Assembly (NCBI RefSeq): GCF_024198215.1
Contig: NZ_JAKCFA010000017.1
Location: 62,001 to 126,000 of the forward strand
Source of the DNA: Myxococcus qinghaiensis
Lineage (GTDB): Bacteria > Myxococcota > Myxococcia > Myxococcales > Myxococcaceae
Direction: 5' to 3'
DNA length: 64,000 nt
This document shows positions 57,186-64,000 of this stretch, piece after piece. The notes under the pieces are model-generated. The model worked only from the letters and a program-made list of their open reading frames with translations, searched no databases and was not told the origin of the DNA. The position numbers and the translations under genes are program-made. Position 1 is the stretch's first letter; each line of letters begins with the position of its first letter.

Positions 57186-58991
57186 ATGCGCACGATGCGA
57201 GGAGTCTGGCTGGCGCTCGCGCTGGCCATGTCCGGACTTCAGTCCGGCTGCGGCGATGGCCTCACGCCAGGAAGTGAAGACTCGGACGGCGACGGCGTGG
57301 TGGACACCGTGGACTGCGCTCCCTTCAACAGGGCGTACTCGCGGAAGGTCTCCGCCTTCACGGACGTGGACGGTGACGGCTGGGGTGAAGGGGACTCGAG
57401 CGAGGTCTGCGGCTCCAGCGAAGCCCTCCCGCCGGGCTGGGCCTTCATGGCGGGCGACTGCGCTCCGAGGGACAACACCCGGTGGCTCACGCTCTCCAAC
57501 GTGTATCAGGACCTGGACAGCGACGGCGCCACGGGGCAGAGCCCGATGGAGGCCTGCGTGGGAGCGACGCACTGGGGCTATCGCGGGCAGGCCGGCCCCA
57601 AGGACTGCGATGACGCGGATGCCCGCTACCAGGACACACGTGACGGCTGGCCGGACCTGGATGGGGATGGGGTCGGCGAGGGTGCCCGCGTGGACGTCTG
57701 TGCCGGCAAGCCGCCACCGCCGGGGTTCGCCATCGTGTCGGGCGACTGCGCGCCGCTGGACGCCACTCGCGCGGTGGCCCACGCCTATCTCTACCGGGAT
57801 GAGGATGGGGATGGACTCACCGTGGACGCGCCGGGCACGCTCTGCCTCGCGCCCTCTCAGCCCCTGCCTCGCGGCTACACCCTCCAGTCTGGCGGCACGG
57901 ACTGCGACGACCTGGACGCGACGGTGTGGTGGACGCGAGACGTCTACGTGGACTCGGACCACGATGGCTATGGCACGGGTGAGCCCCAAGCCCGGTGCGT
58001 GGGCGAGCTGGCCCCCCGGGGATACGCGCTCCAGGGCGAGGACTGCGCCCCCGCGGACGCCTTCCTCTGGCAGTGGCGCAGCTACGCGTACCGCGACGCG
58101 GATGGGGATGGAGACACCGTCCCCGAACAGGGCGTGCGGTGCAGTGGCGAGCTGCTGCCCCAGGGCTACGCCGTCCTCCCTCGAGGACTCGACTGCGACG
58201 ACCAGGATGCCACCGTCCGGGTGAGCTGGAGCGTCCATCCCGACGAGGATGGAGACCAGGTGGGCGCGGGCCCGGCGGTGACGATGTGCGCGGGTGGCAC
58301 GGTGCCGGCGGGTTACTCGACGTTCGGCAACGACTGCGCGCCTTCGGACGCCAGCGGGTGGCAGCTCCGGGAGTACCGCCATCGCGACGCGGATGGGGAT
58401 GGCTACACGGTGCCGGAGTCGGGCGAAGTCTGCGGGGGTACGTCCCTGCCTCCCGGCTACGCGTGGACCGAGCAGCGCCGCGACTGCGATGACACGAGCT
58501 CCACTCGACACACGTCCCTCCTGTCCTGGCGGGACTTGGATGGAGATGGCGTGGGCGCGGGAGCGTCCGAGACGCTGTGCACGGACGGACAGGTGCCCGC
58601 GTCCTGGTCGACGGTGGGGACCGACTGCGCGGACGACGATGCGACGCGCTGGATTGGGCGCAACTACACCCACGTGGACCGGGACCTGGACGGCGCCACG
58701 ACTCCGGAGCGGGGCGGCATCTGCTCGGGCAGCACCTTGCCGTCGCCCTACTTCACGAAGGCCACGGGCAACGACTGCGACGACGCGGACCCGGAGCGCA
58801 CGCGCTGGCTTGTCCTCTATCCGGACCTGGATGGAGACGGCGTGGGCGCGGAGCCTCGACAGATTCCGTGCCTGGGCGCGGCGCTGCCTCCAGGCATGTC
58901 CATCTACGGCTACGACGTGGACGACCACGACCCGGAGGTGACGAAGTCCATGGAGGACGACCTCCACGTGGAGCTCATCCTGGAGTTGTGA
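57186..58991 (+). CDS. MopE-like secreted calcium-binding repeat protein
   Basis: A 601-residue exported protein. The signal region (GVWLALALAMSGLQSGC) ends at a Cys that may be lipidated. The rest is about eleven units of 47-50 residues, each starting at DC and containing an Asp-rich loop (DxDGDG) and one more Cys. Two unit types alternate: one starts DCAP and carries YRDADGDGxTVPE-like text, the other starts DCDD and carries DLDGDGVGAG. The Asp loops look like Ca2+ sites. The family is known from MopE and other surface proteins of myxobacteria. The last unit has lost its Cys (DVDD). Confidence 0.85.
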   Translation: MRTMRGVWLALALAMSGLQSGCGDGLTPGSEDSDGDGVVDTVDCAPFNRAYSRKVSAFTDVDGDGWGEGDSSEVCGSSEALPPGWAFMAGDCAPRDNTRWLTLSNVYQDLDSDGATGQSPMEACVGATHWGYRGQAGPKDCDDADARYQDTRDGWPDLDGDGVGEGARVDVCAGKPPPPGFAIVSGDCAPLDATRAVAHAYLYRDEDGDGLTVDAPGTLCLAPSQPLPRGYTLQSGGTDCDDLDATVWWTRDVYVDSDHDGYGTGEPQARCVGELAPRGYALQGEDCAPADAFLWQWRSYAYRDADGDGDTVPEQGVRCSGELLPQGYAVLPRGLDCDDQDATVRVSWSVHPDEDGDQVGAGPAVTMCAGGTVPAGYSTFGNDCAPSDASGWQLREYRHRDADGDGYTVPESGEVCGGTSLPPGYAWTEQRRDCDDTSSTRHTSLLSWRDLDGDGVGAGASETLCTDGQVPASWSTVGTDCADDDATRWIGRNYTHVDRDLDGATTPERGGICSGSTLPSPYFTKATGNDCDDADPERTRWLVLYPDLDGDGVGAEPRQIPCLGAALPPGMSIYGYDVDDHDPEVTKSMEDDLHVELILEL

Positions 58992-59314
58992 CTCGCATTC
59001 CCGCCCTCTGACGACCGGTGGACCCTTGCCTGGAGTCGGGGCGGGACTGCGTCACGACGTGACTTGCACTGGCAGGGGGGAGAGGCCATTCTCATCTCCG
59101 GCGCGGGAAACCGCGCTGTCCATGACCTCTTCTCGCTGACAGCTTTCGCTCCTCGAAGCGCTCCTCCTCGCCCTCGACGCCGTTCGTCCGAGGTGGCGGG
59201 TGAGACGTTCTTCCTGAGCGATTCCCACAGCACCGCATTCACGTCCCCACCGCACCTTTCCGGCGCGGAGCGCCACCCTTGCGCGGTGGGACTTCTCGAA
59301 TCCGAGGTCCTCGT
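58992..59314. other. Intergenic with a short palindrome
   Basis: 323 bp with no gene visible. GTCAC-GAC-GTGAC lies at 59051-59063, a short palindrome that could bind a regulator; it is also within chance. The promoter of the next gene must lie here. Confidence 0.45.
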
Positions 59315-59851
59315 ATGCAACCCCAGCAGCGCAAGCTCACGTACCACGTCGCCACCACCCTCGACGGCTTCATCGCCCGCGAGGACGACTCCTTCGACTG
59401 CTTCGCGAACGAAGGCGACCACGTCACCGACTACCTCGCCACGCTGCGCACCTACGGCGCGGTGGTGATGGGCCGCCGGACGTATGACATCGGCCTGAAG
59501 TTCAACGTCACGGACCCCTACCCGTACCTGGAGACGTACGTCGTCTCGCGCACGCTGAAGGCGAGTCCGAATCCCCGCGTGCACCTCATCTCCGACGACG
59601 TCGTCGGCGCGGTGCGCGCGTTGAAGGCCCAGGAGGGCAAGGACATCTACCTCGCCGGAGGTGGTGCCCTGGCCACCCAGTTGCTCACCGCGGGCCTCGT
59701 CAATGAGGTCCTCATCAAGCTGAACCCGGTGCTGCTCGGCGCGGGCATTCCGCTCGTCTCGCGGCTGGGCTCGCACCTGAACCTGGAGCTGCTGTCGACC
59801 AAGGTCTACCGGACCGGCGTCGTGCTGCTCCAGTACGCCGTCACGCACTGA
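59315..59851 (+). CDS. RibD-C/DHFR-like reductase family protein
   Basis: A 178-residue dihydrofolate-reductase-fold protein. The opening KLTYHVATTLDGFIAREDD, GAVVMGRRTYDIG near residue 48 and DIYLAGGGALATQLL near residue 110 place it in the RibD C-terminal/YwjB-like group, which uses NADPH. The physiological substrate is unknown. Start ATG 59315 gives the normal length; the frame upstream of it has no family resemblance. Confidence 0.9.
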   Translation: MQPQQRKLTYHVATTLDGFIAREDDSFDCFANEGDHVTDYLATLRTYGAVVMGRRTYDIGLKFNVTDPYPYLETYVVSRTLKASPNPRVHLISDDVVGAVRALKAQEGKDIYLAGGGALATQLLTAGLVNEVLIKLNPVLLGAGIPLVSRLGSHLNLELLSTKVYRTGVVLLQYAVTH

Positions 59852-59888
59852 GCCCTCGCGCTCCTGGGCGCCCCGGACGTGGAGGCAC

Positions 59889-61208
59889 TCACTTCCGGGC
59901 GCGCTTCTGCTCTGGCGTGGCGGCGTCCGGCCAGGTGCGGAGAGTCCACTCGGCGTTGGACTGCGCGGACCACTCCACCTCTCCTTTCAGGACCTGCGAG
60001 CCGCGGCTGACGCGAAACACCTGCGTCAGGGGTGTGTTGTCCCGCTTCAACAAGGAGTCCTGGGCCGACCAGCTCACGCCTCCCGTGGCCGTCACCAGCT
60101 TCGTCAGCCAGGTGTCGAACTCCTCGCCGGACAACCAGCGCAGCTGCTCCACCACCTGGCCCACGTCCGGCGCCAGTGCGGACTTCTGCCCCGTCACCAC
60201 CGAGAGCACCTGACGACCCGCTTCATCCGGAAGGAAGCTCACCCCGCCAGGACGCAACACGGCACACCCGTAGCGAGTCGCCTTCCCCTCCTCCTCCAGC
60301 GAACCGAAGAAGACCACCACGTCCCCGAGCCGCACCCCGGAGCGCACCAGCCCTCGCAGGGGTGGCTGGCTGTGCAGCTCCAGGAGCGTCGCGAGCGCCT
60401 CCGCGCCCACGAGCTCCGACATCTGGAACCGTGGCTCACCGTCCACCTTCAAGTCGAACGCGGGGCCCACCCCCAGGTGAACACCTCCAGGAACAATCGT
60501 GGACAGGGGGACGGACACCGCCTCTCCGAGCGCCGGCATCCACAACAGCCGCTTGCTCGTCATCCAGACGCGACCCGACCGGGCCCACAGCCAGAACACC
60601 GGAGGGAGCATGAGTGCGACCAGCGCCACCAGCGCCCAGCTCATCCCCAGCAGCAGATGGAGGAGCACATACGCCTGCGAATACAGCAGGAGCAGGAAGC
60701 GCGGGACCCGATGCCCCAAGGAGACCGGCAAGGAGCGGGCCGCCTGGAACAGCAGCACCTCCCCGGGTTCGAGCGACAGCCTCGTCCGCTTGCGCACCAA
60801 CCTGTCCAGCCGCGCCAGCTCCACCTTCAGCACGGGAGCACCAGTCACCGACACCAGCAGGGACAGTCGCTTGCGCACCAGCGTCTTCAGTCCCTCCCGG
60901 CGTGCCTCCAGCTTCCGCAGCGTCGCCATCACCGGCAGCGTGTCGGCCCAGCCTTCCACCCGCGCTCGCCGGCTCGCCCGCTCCAGCGCCTCCTCGACGG
61001 TGGCCTCCTGCTCCAGCCACTCCTGGACGAGCATGGGCTGCTCGCGCCACCGGCGCTTCCACCCCGGGCCGCTCAGCACCGACTCCAGCATGGCGTCGCG
61101 CCGCAGCGCCGCCTCCAGCACCTCCACGCGGCCCTCCAGTTGGACACGAACGTCCTCGGGTGTGGGCCCTTCCGACGACCTCCTTGGAGTCTGGACGCTC
61201 TCGGTCAT
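59889..61208 (-). CDS. Two-TM protein of the A-B paralogous family, B type
   Basis: A 439-residue protein I cannot name. Residues 1-160 are helical and Arg/Glu-rich (VQLEGRVEVLEAALRRDAMLESVLSGPGW). About 170-213 form two TM helices with a short turn (FLLLLYSQAYVLLHLLLG, ALVALVALMLPPVFWLWA). The remainder looks like a PH-like fold (VWMTSKRLLWMPALGEAVSVPLSTI) and a C-terminal ATGGVSWSAQDSLLKRDNTPLTQVF shared with the A type. The ATG overlaps the upstream A gene stop (ATGA). Confidence 0.65.
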   Translation of the reverse strand: MTESVQTPRRSSEGPTPEDVRVQLEGRVEVLEAALRRDAMLESVLSGPGWKRRWREQPMLVQEWLEQEATVEEALERASRRARVEGWADTLPVMATLRKLEARREGLKTLVRKRLSLLVSVTGAPVLKVELARLDRLVRKRTRLSLEPGEVLLFQAARSLPVSLGHRVPRFLLLLYSQAYVLLHLLLGMSWALVALVALMLPPVFWLWARSGRVWMTSKRLLWMPALGEAVSVPLSTIVPGGVHLGVGPAFDLKVDGEPRFQMSELVGAEALATLLELHSQPPLRGLVRSGVRLGDVVVFFGSLEEEGKATRYGCAVLRPGGVSFLPDEAGRQVLSVVTGQKSALAPDVGQVVEQLRWLSGEEFDTWLTKLVTATGGVSWSAQDSLLKRDNTPLTQVFRVSRGSQVLKGEVEWSAQSNAEWTLRTWPDAATPEQKRARK

Positions 61209-62569
61209 GACCCGCTGCCCACCTTGAGCGGAGCGTCATCACGCGAAGCCTTGGCGGCCTCCCGCCACTGGTGAACCAGGGGATAGGCGATGTCCAGCTG
61301 CGTCTCGTTCACCTGGCCGACGAGCACCTCCTCGCGCCGGGTGATTTGGATCTGCTGCTCCAGGGGGGTGCCCTGGGCCACCCGTGCATCCCGCGAGGAC
61401 CAGGCCGCGCCCCCCGTCGCCGCCGAGGCCCTCACGAGGTACGCATCCAGCTCCGCCTCGGGCTGCCAGCTCAGTCCCTCCAGCACCAACTCCAGGTCGA
61501 AATGAAACAGCAGATTCCGGCCCGTCGCCGCGTGAAACAAGACCGCGCCTTGGTCGAAGTCCCGGAGGAAGAAGACGCCGCGACCTAGCAACACGGCCTT
61601 GCCGGAGATCCACGTCCCGTCGCGACGCAGCCGCGCCTCGAAGCTCACCAACTCCACCTGCCGGTCCACCCGGGCCGCTTGCGCCCGGATGCGGGCATCG
61701 CGAAACAGCTCCAGCAGGACGCGCAGCCGACTGGCTCCCGCGACAGTGAACCCCTTCAATCGGATGAACTGGTCTCCGCGCACGCAGACCGTTCCATCGG
61801 GTCCATCCAGCAGGACTCCATCGTACGCCAGCGAGTCCAACCGCACGGCCGCCGGGGGCTCATTTCCAGGCGCCATCCACACCAGGCGCTCCGGCGTGAG
61901 CCAGACGACGCCCAGGGAACTCCTTCGCAGCAACACCGCCTTCCCTATCACCAACCCGACCAGCGCCAGTCCGCCACCCACCAGCCCCAGACCCCACTCG
62001 CCGAGCACCAGCAGCAGGAACACCCCAATCATGAGGACCGACAAGCCCAGGAAGAAGGCGAGGGACACCAGTTGCTGCGGCGTCCCGTCCTGCGGGTCGA
62101 AGCGCAGCGAGAAGGGCTCTCCCGGCGTCCGCTTGAGGGAGACCTTCTGGGAGCAGACCTCCTCCAGCTTTCGCAGCCCGTCCTCCAGCGACAGGGACTC
62201 CGTCTCGAGGCTCCGGCGCAGCAGCACGCCCCGCACGCGCAGCGTCAGTCGCTCGCGGACCTCGCGCAACCGACTCACGGTCCTCGGAATCGACGTGCCC
62301 TCCAGCCAGTCCTCCTGTTCGCCTCGCCGCTCGGTGCGCTCCAGCGCTTCCAGCAGCGTCGGCTCCACCTCCAGGACGCCCTGAATCAGCGAGGGGTCTT
62401 TCCGCAGCGCCCGCCACCAACCGCGCGAGGCCAGCGTCCTGTGGAGCCTGCGATAGCGGCGGAGGGCGGACTCAATCAGCTCCACGCGCCCTTCCAGGCG
62501 GCGGCGCAAATCCCCCTCCGAAGGTCGCGACTCGGTCGCCACGGCGCCGGCTCGGTTGCGTTCGGACAT
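61205..62569 (-). CDS. Two-TM protein of the A-B paralogous family, A type
   Basis: A 454-residue protein, paralog of the gene at 62830 and more distantly of the one at 59889. Order: helical N-terminus (LEGRVELIESALRRYRR, then LERTERRGEQEDWLEG), two TM helices at about residues 163-215, a segment GVVWLTPERLVWMAPG that resembles a bacterial PH domain, and a C-terminal domain with AATGGAAWSSRDARVAQGTPLEQQI. Start 62569 (MSERNRAG) is preferred to an upstream ATG because it matches no sequence of the paralogs. No enzyme motif is seen. Confidence 0.65.
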   Translation of the reverse strand: MSERNRAGAVATESRPSEGDLRRRLEGRVELIESALRRYRRLHRTLASRGWWRALRKDPSLIQGVLEVEPTLLEALERTERRGEQEDWLEGTSIPRTVSRLREVRERLTLRVRGVLLRRSLETESLSLEDGLRKLEEVCSQKVSLKRTPGEPFSLRFDPQDGTPQQLVSLAFFLGLSVLMIGVFLLLVLGEWGLGLVGGGLALVGLVIGKAVLLRRSSLGVVWLTPERLVWMAPGNEPPAAVRLDSLAYDGVLLDGPDGTVCVRGDQFIRLKGFTVAGASRLRVLLELFRDARIRAQAARVDRQVELVSFEARLRRDGTWISGKAVLLGRGVFFLRDFDQGAVLFHAATGRNLLFHFDLELVLEGLSWQPEAELDAYLVRASAATGGAAWSSRDARVAQGTPLEQQIQITRREEVLVGQVNETQLDIAYPLVHQWREAAKASRDDAPLKVGSGS

Positions 62570-62683
62570 TGCCCTCGCAGCATAACCCGCCGAGCCCTCC
62601 CTCCGGGAGCAGGGCCCGTGCGCCCCAGGACAGTCCCGACGGCGGCACGAGGGAATCCCCACCCACCGTGCCTGGGCTCGCCC

Positions 62684-62833
62684 TCACGCGCCGCCCGGGG
62701 CGCGCCTTGCCGGGGGGCACGGCATGGACCGCATGCGAAGACCCTTCCCCGCGCGGCTCTCCAGTTGGACGCGCACGTCCTCGGGTGTGGGCCCTTCCGA
62801 CGACTCCCTCAGGGTGCGGATGCCTTCGCTCAT
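62684..62833 (-). pseudogene. 5' remnant of a B-type gene
   Basis: Read from 62833 on the minus strand, 49 codons start MSEGIRTLRESSEGPTPEDV and continue RVQLESR, against MTESVQTPRRSSEGPTPEDV and RVQLEGR of the B gene at 61208. After about 27 matching residues the frame turns to unrelated sequence and stops at 62684. The start overlaps the stop of the A gene at 62830 (ATGA), just like the intact A-B pair. About 400 codons of the B gene are therefore missing, probably through deletion or unequal recombination in the tandem array. Confidence 0.75.
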
Positions 62834-64000
62834 GAGCCGCTGCCTGCCTTGAGCGGAGCGTCATCGCTCGAAGCCGAGACCTGGGCGACCTCCCGCCAGA
62901 CCTGCGCCAGTCGATGGGCGCTCTCCCGCTGAGACAGCTCCACGCGGCCGACGAGCACCTCCTCGCCCCGGCGGATGTGAAGCTCCTGCTCCAAGGGAAT
63001 GTCCTGGGCCACCTGGGCATCCCGCGAGGACCAGGCCGCGCCCCCTGTCGCCACCGTGGCCCGCAGGAGGTACGCGTCCAGCTCTGACTCGGGTTGCCAG
63101 CGGAGTCCCTCCAGCACCCACTCCAGCTTGACCTGGGACAGCAACGTCCGGCCCGTCGCCGCGTGCAGCAGGGCCGGGCCCGCGTCGGGGTCCGGCAGGA
63201 AGAAGACGCCCCGGCTCAGCAACACGGCCGTGCCAGGACTCCACGTCTTCTTGCGACGCAGCAGCGCCGGATAGGTCACCAGCTCCACCGGACGGTCCAC
63301 CAGGGCCGCCTGCGCACGGAAGCGGGAATCGCGAAACAGGTCCGCCATGGCGCGCAGTCGCTCGGCGCGCTCGCCATCGAACCGCGGCAGCCGGATGACC
63401 TGGTCCGCGCGAAGGCTGAGCATCCCCTCCGTCTGCTCCCACCGAGGCCCCTCCTCCCCCAGCGCGTCCAGCCGCACCTCCACCGCGGGTTCGTCTCCCG
63501 GCGCCAACCACACCAGGCGCTTCGGCGTGAGCCAGATGGCGCCCGGGGCCTGGCTTCTGAGCATCGCCACCGTCACCACCAACAACCCGACCATCGCCAG
63601 CCCGCCGCCGACCAACGCCAGCCCGAACTCATTGATGAGCAGCAGCCAGAGAATCCCCACGACGAGGCCCAGCGCGGCCAGGACGAAGCCGAAGGACACC
63701 AGGTACTGCGGCGTCCTGGCCACCGAGCCCATGTGCAGCGCGAAGGACTCACCCGGCATCCGCTGGAGGGAGACCTCGTGGGCGCAGGCCTCCCGCAGCT
63801 CGCGCAGCTTCTCCTCCAGCGACAGGGACTCCGTCACCTGGCCCCGAAGCAGCAGCACGTCCCGCACGCGCATCTCCAGTTGCTCGCGGACCTCGCGCAC
63901 CCGCCCCACCGTCCTCGGAATCGTCGAGCCTTCCGGCCAGCCCTCCTGCTCGCCGCGCCGCTCGGTGCGCTCCAGCGCCTCCAGCAGCCTGGGCTCCACC
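62830..64000 (-). CDS. Two-TM protein of the A-B paralogous family, A type, cut by window edge
   Basis: 389 codons are visible and the 5' end lies outside the window. It is clearly paralogous to the gene at 61205: LERTERRGEQEGWPEG, two TM helices at about residues 95-148 of the visible part, GAIWLTPKRLVWLAPGDEP, FRDSRFRAQAALVDRPVELV, VLLSRGVFFLPDPD, ATGGAAWSSRDAQVAQDIPLEQEL. Function unknown. Its stop overlaps the B remnant start. Confidence 0.65.
   Translation of the reverse strand, partial: VEPRLLEALERTERRGEQEGWPEGSTIPRTVGRVREVREQLEMRVRDVLLLRGQVTESLSLEEKLRELREACAHEVSLQRMPGESFALHMGSVARTPQYLVSFGFVLAALGLVVGILWLLLINEFGLALVGGGLAMVGLLVVTVAMLRSQAPGAIWLTPKRLVWLAPGDEPAVEVRLDALGEEGPRWEQTEGMLSLRADQVIRLPRFDGERAERLRAMADLFRDSRFRAQAALVDRPVELVTYPALLRRKKTWSPGTAVLLSRGVFFLPDPDAGPALLHAATGRTLLSQVKLEWVLEGLRWQPESELDAYLLRATVATGGAAWSSRDAQVAQDIPLEQELHIRRGEEVLVGRVELSQRESAHRLAQVWREVAQVSASSDDAPLKAGSGS

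Noticed and set aside
59051-59063. GTCAC-GAC-GTGAC palindrome as an operator
   Set aside because: Five-base arms with this composition are expected by chance; kept only as a note in the intergenic entry.

Overview
The window is high-GC, gene-dense DNA with long spurious antisense frames, many ATGA/GTGA gene overlaps, large signalling hybrids and MopE-like repeat proteins. Together with a MYXAN-type Cas6, this points to a myxobacterium, most likely Myxococcaceae (Myxococcus, Pyxidicoccus or Corallococcus). That assignment is inference from gene content; no 16S or marker gene is present.

Region 1 (1-12015) is a type III-B CRISPR-Cas locus on the minus strand. Transcription runs cas6 (11797), then leader and array 2 (10813 to 9849), then the cmr1-cmr2(cas10)-cmr3-cmr4-cmr5-cmr6 operon (8520 to 1560), then leader and array 1 (1214 to the window edge). 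Array 2 has near-identical repeats. Array 1 has the same repeat but is heavily decayed, and its leader seems to carry an internal deletion of about 126 bp. The DNA upstream of cmr1 and of cas6 shares three sequence elements in the same order, which suggests a duplicated control region. No cas1, cas2 or CARF-domain effector is visible; a PD-(D/E)XK (Rpn-like) protein lies between the operon and array 2.

Region 2 (12048-26328) is mostly housekeeping and conserved genes: a SWIM zinc-finger/SNF2 helicase pair, a SUI1-like protein, a VKOR-DsbA fusion with a cupin, YgfZ, a membrane-anchored spermidine-synthase-like enzyme, two small myxobacterial proteins, a chromate transporter, an OsmC-like protein, a JmjC-type oxygenase and a flavin oxidase.

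Region 3 (26501-39173) is a class II lanthipeptide cluster: a glycosyltransferase, a 62-residue precursor with an unusual 11-residue Cys-rich core, a one-TM accessory protein, a peptidase-containing ABC exporter, an unrecognised conserved protein, LanM, and a MacB-like ATPase with an FtsX/ADOP-type permease. A strong hairpin follows the precursor gene and inverted repeats precede it.

Region 4 (39174-59851) holds tyrosine catabolism genes (maiA, fahA, with a possible structured 5' UTR and a TTG start), a 1662-residue Ser/Thr kinase-AAA-GAF-histidine kinase hybrid, a methyltransferase, an S9 peptidase, a pseudokinase, a trypsin-like protease, serA, a glycolate-oxidase-like flavoenzyme, a MopE-like repeat protein and an RibD/DHFR-like reductase.

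Region 5 (59889-64000) is a tandem family of unrecognised two-TM proteins arranged as A-B gene pairs on the minus strand. The B gene of the second pair survives only as a 5' remnant.
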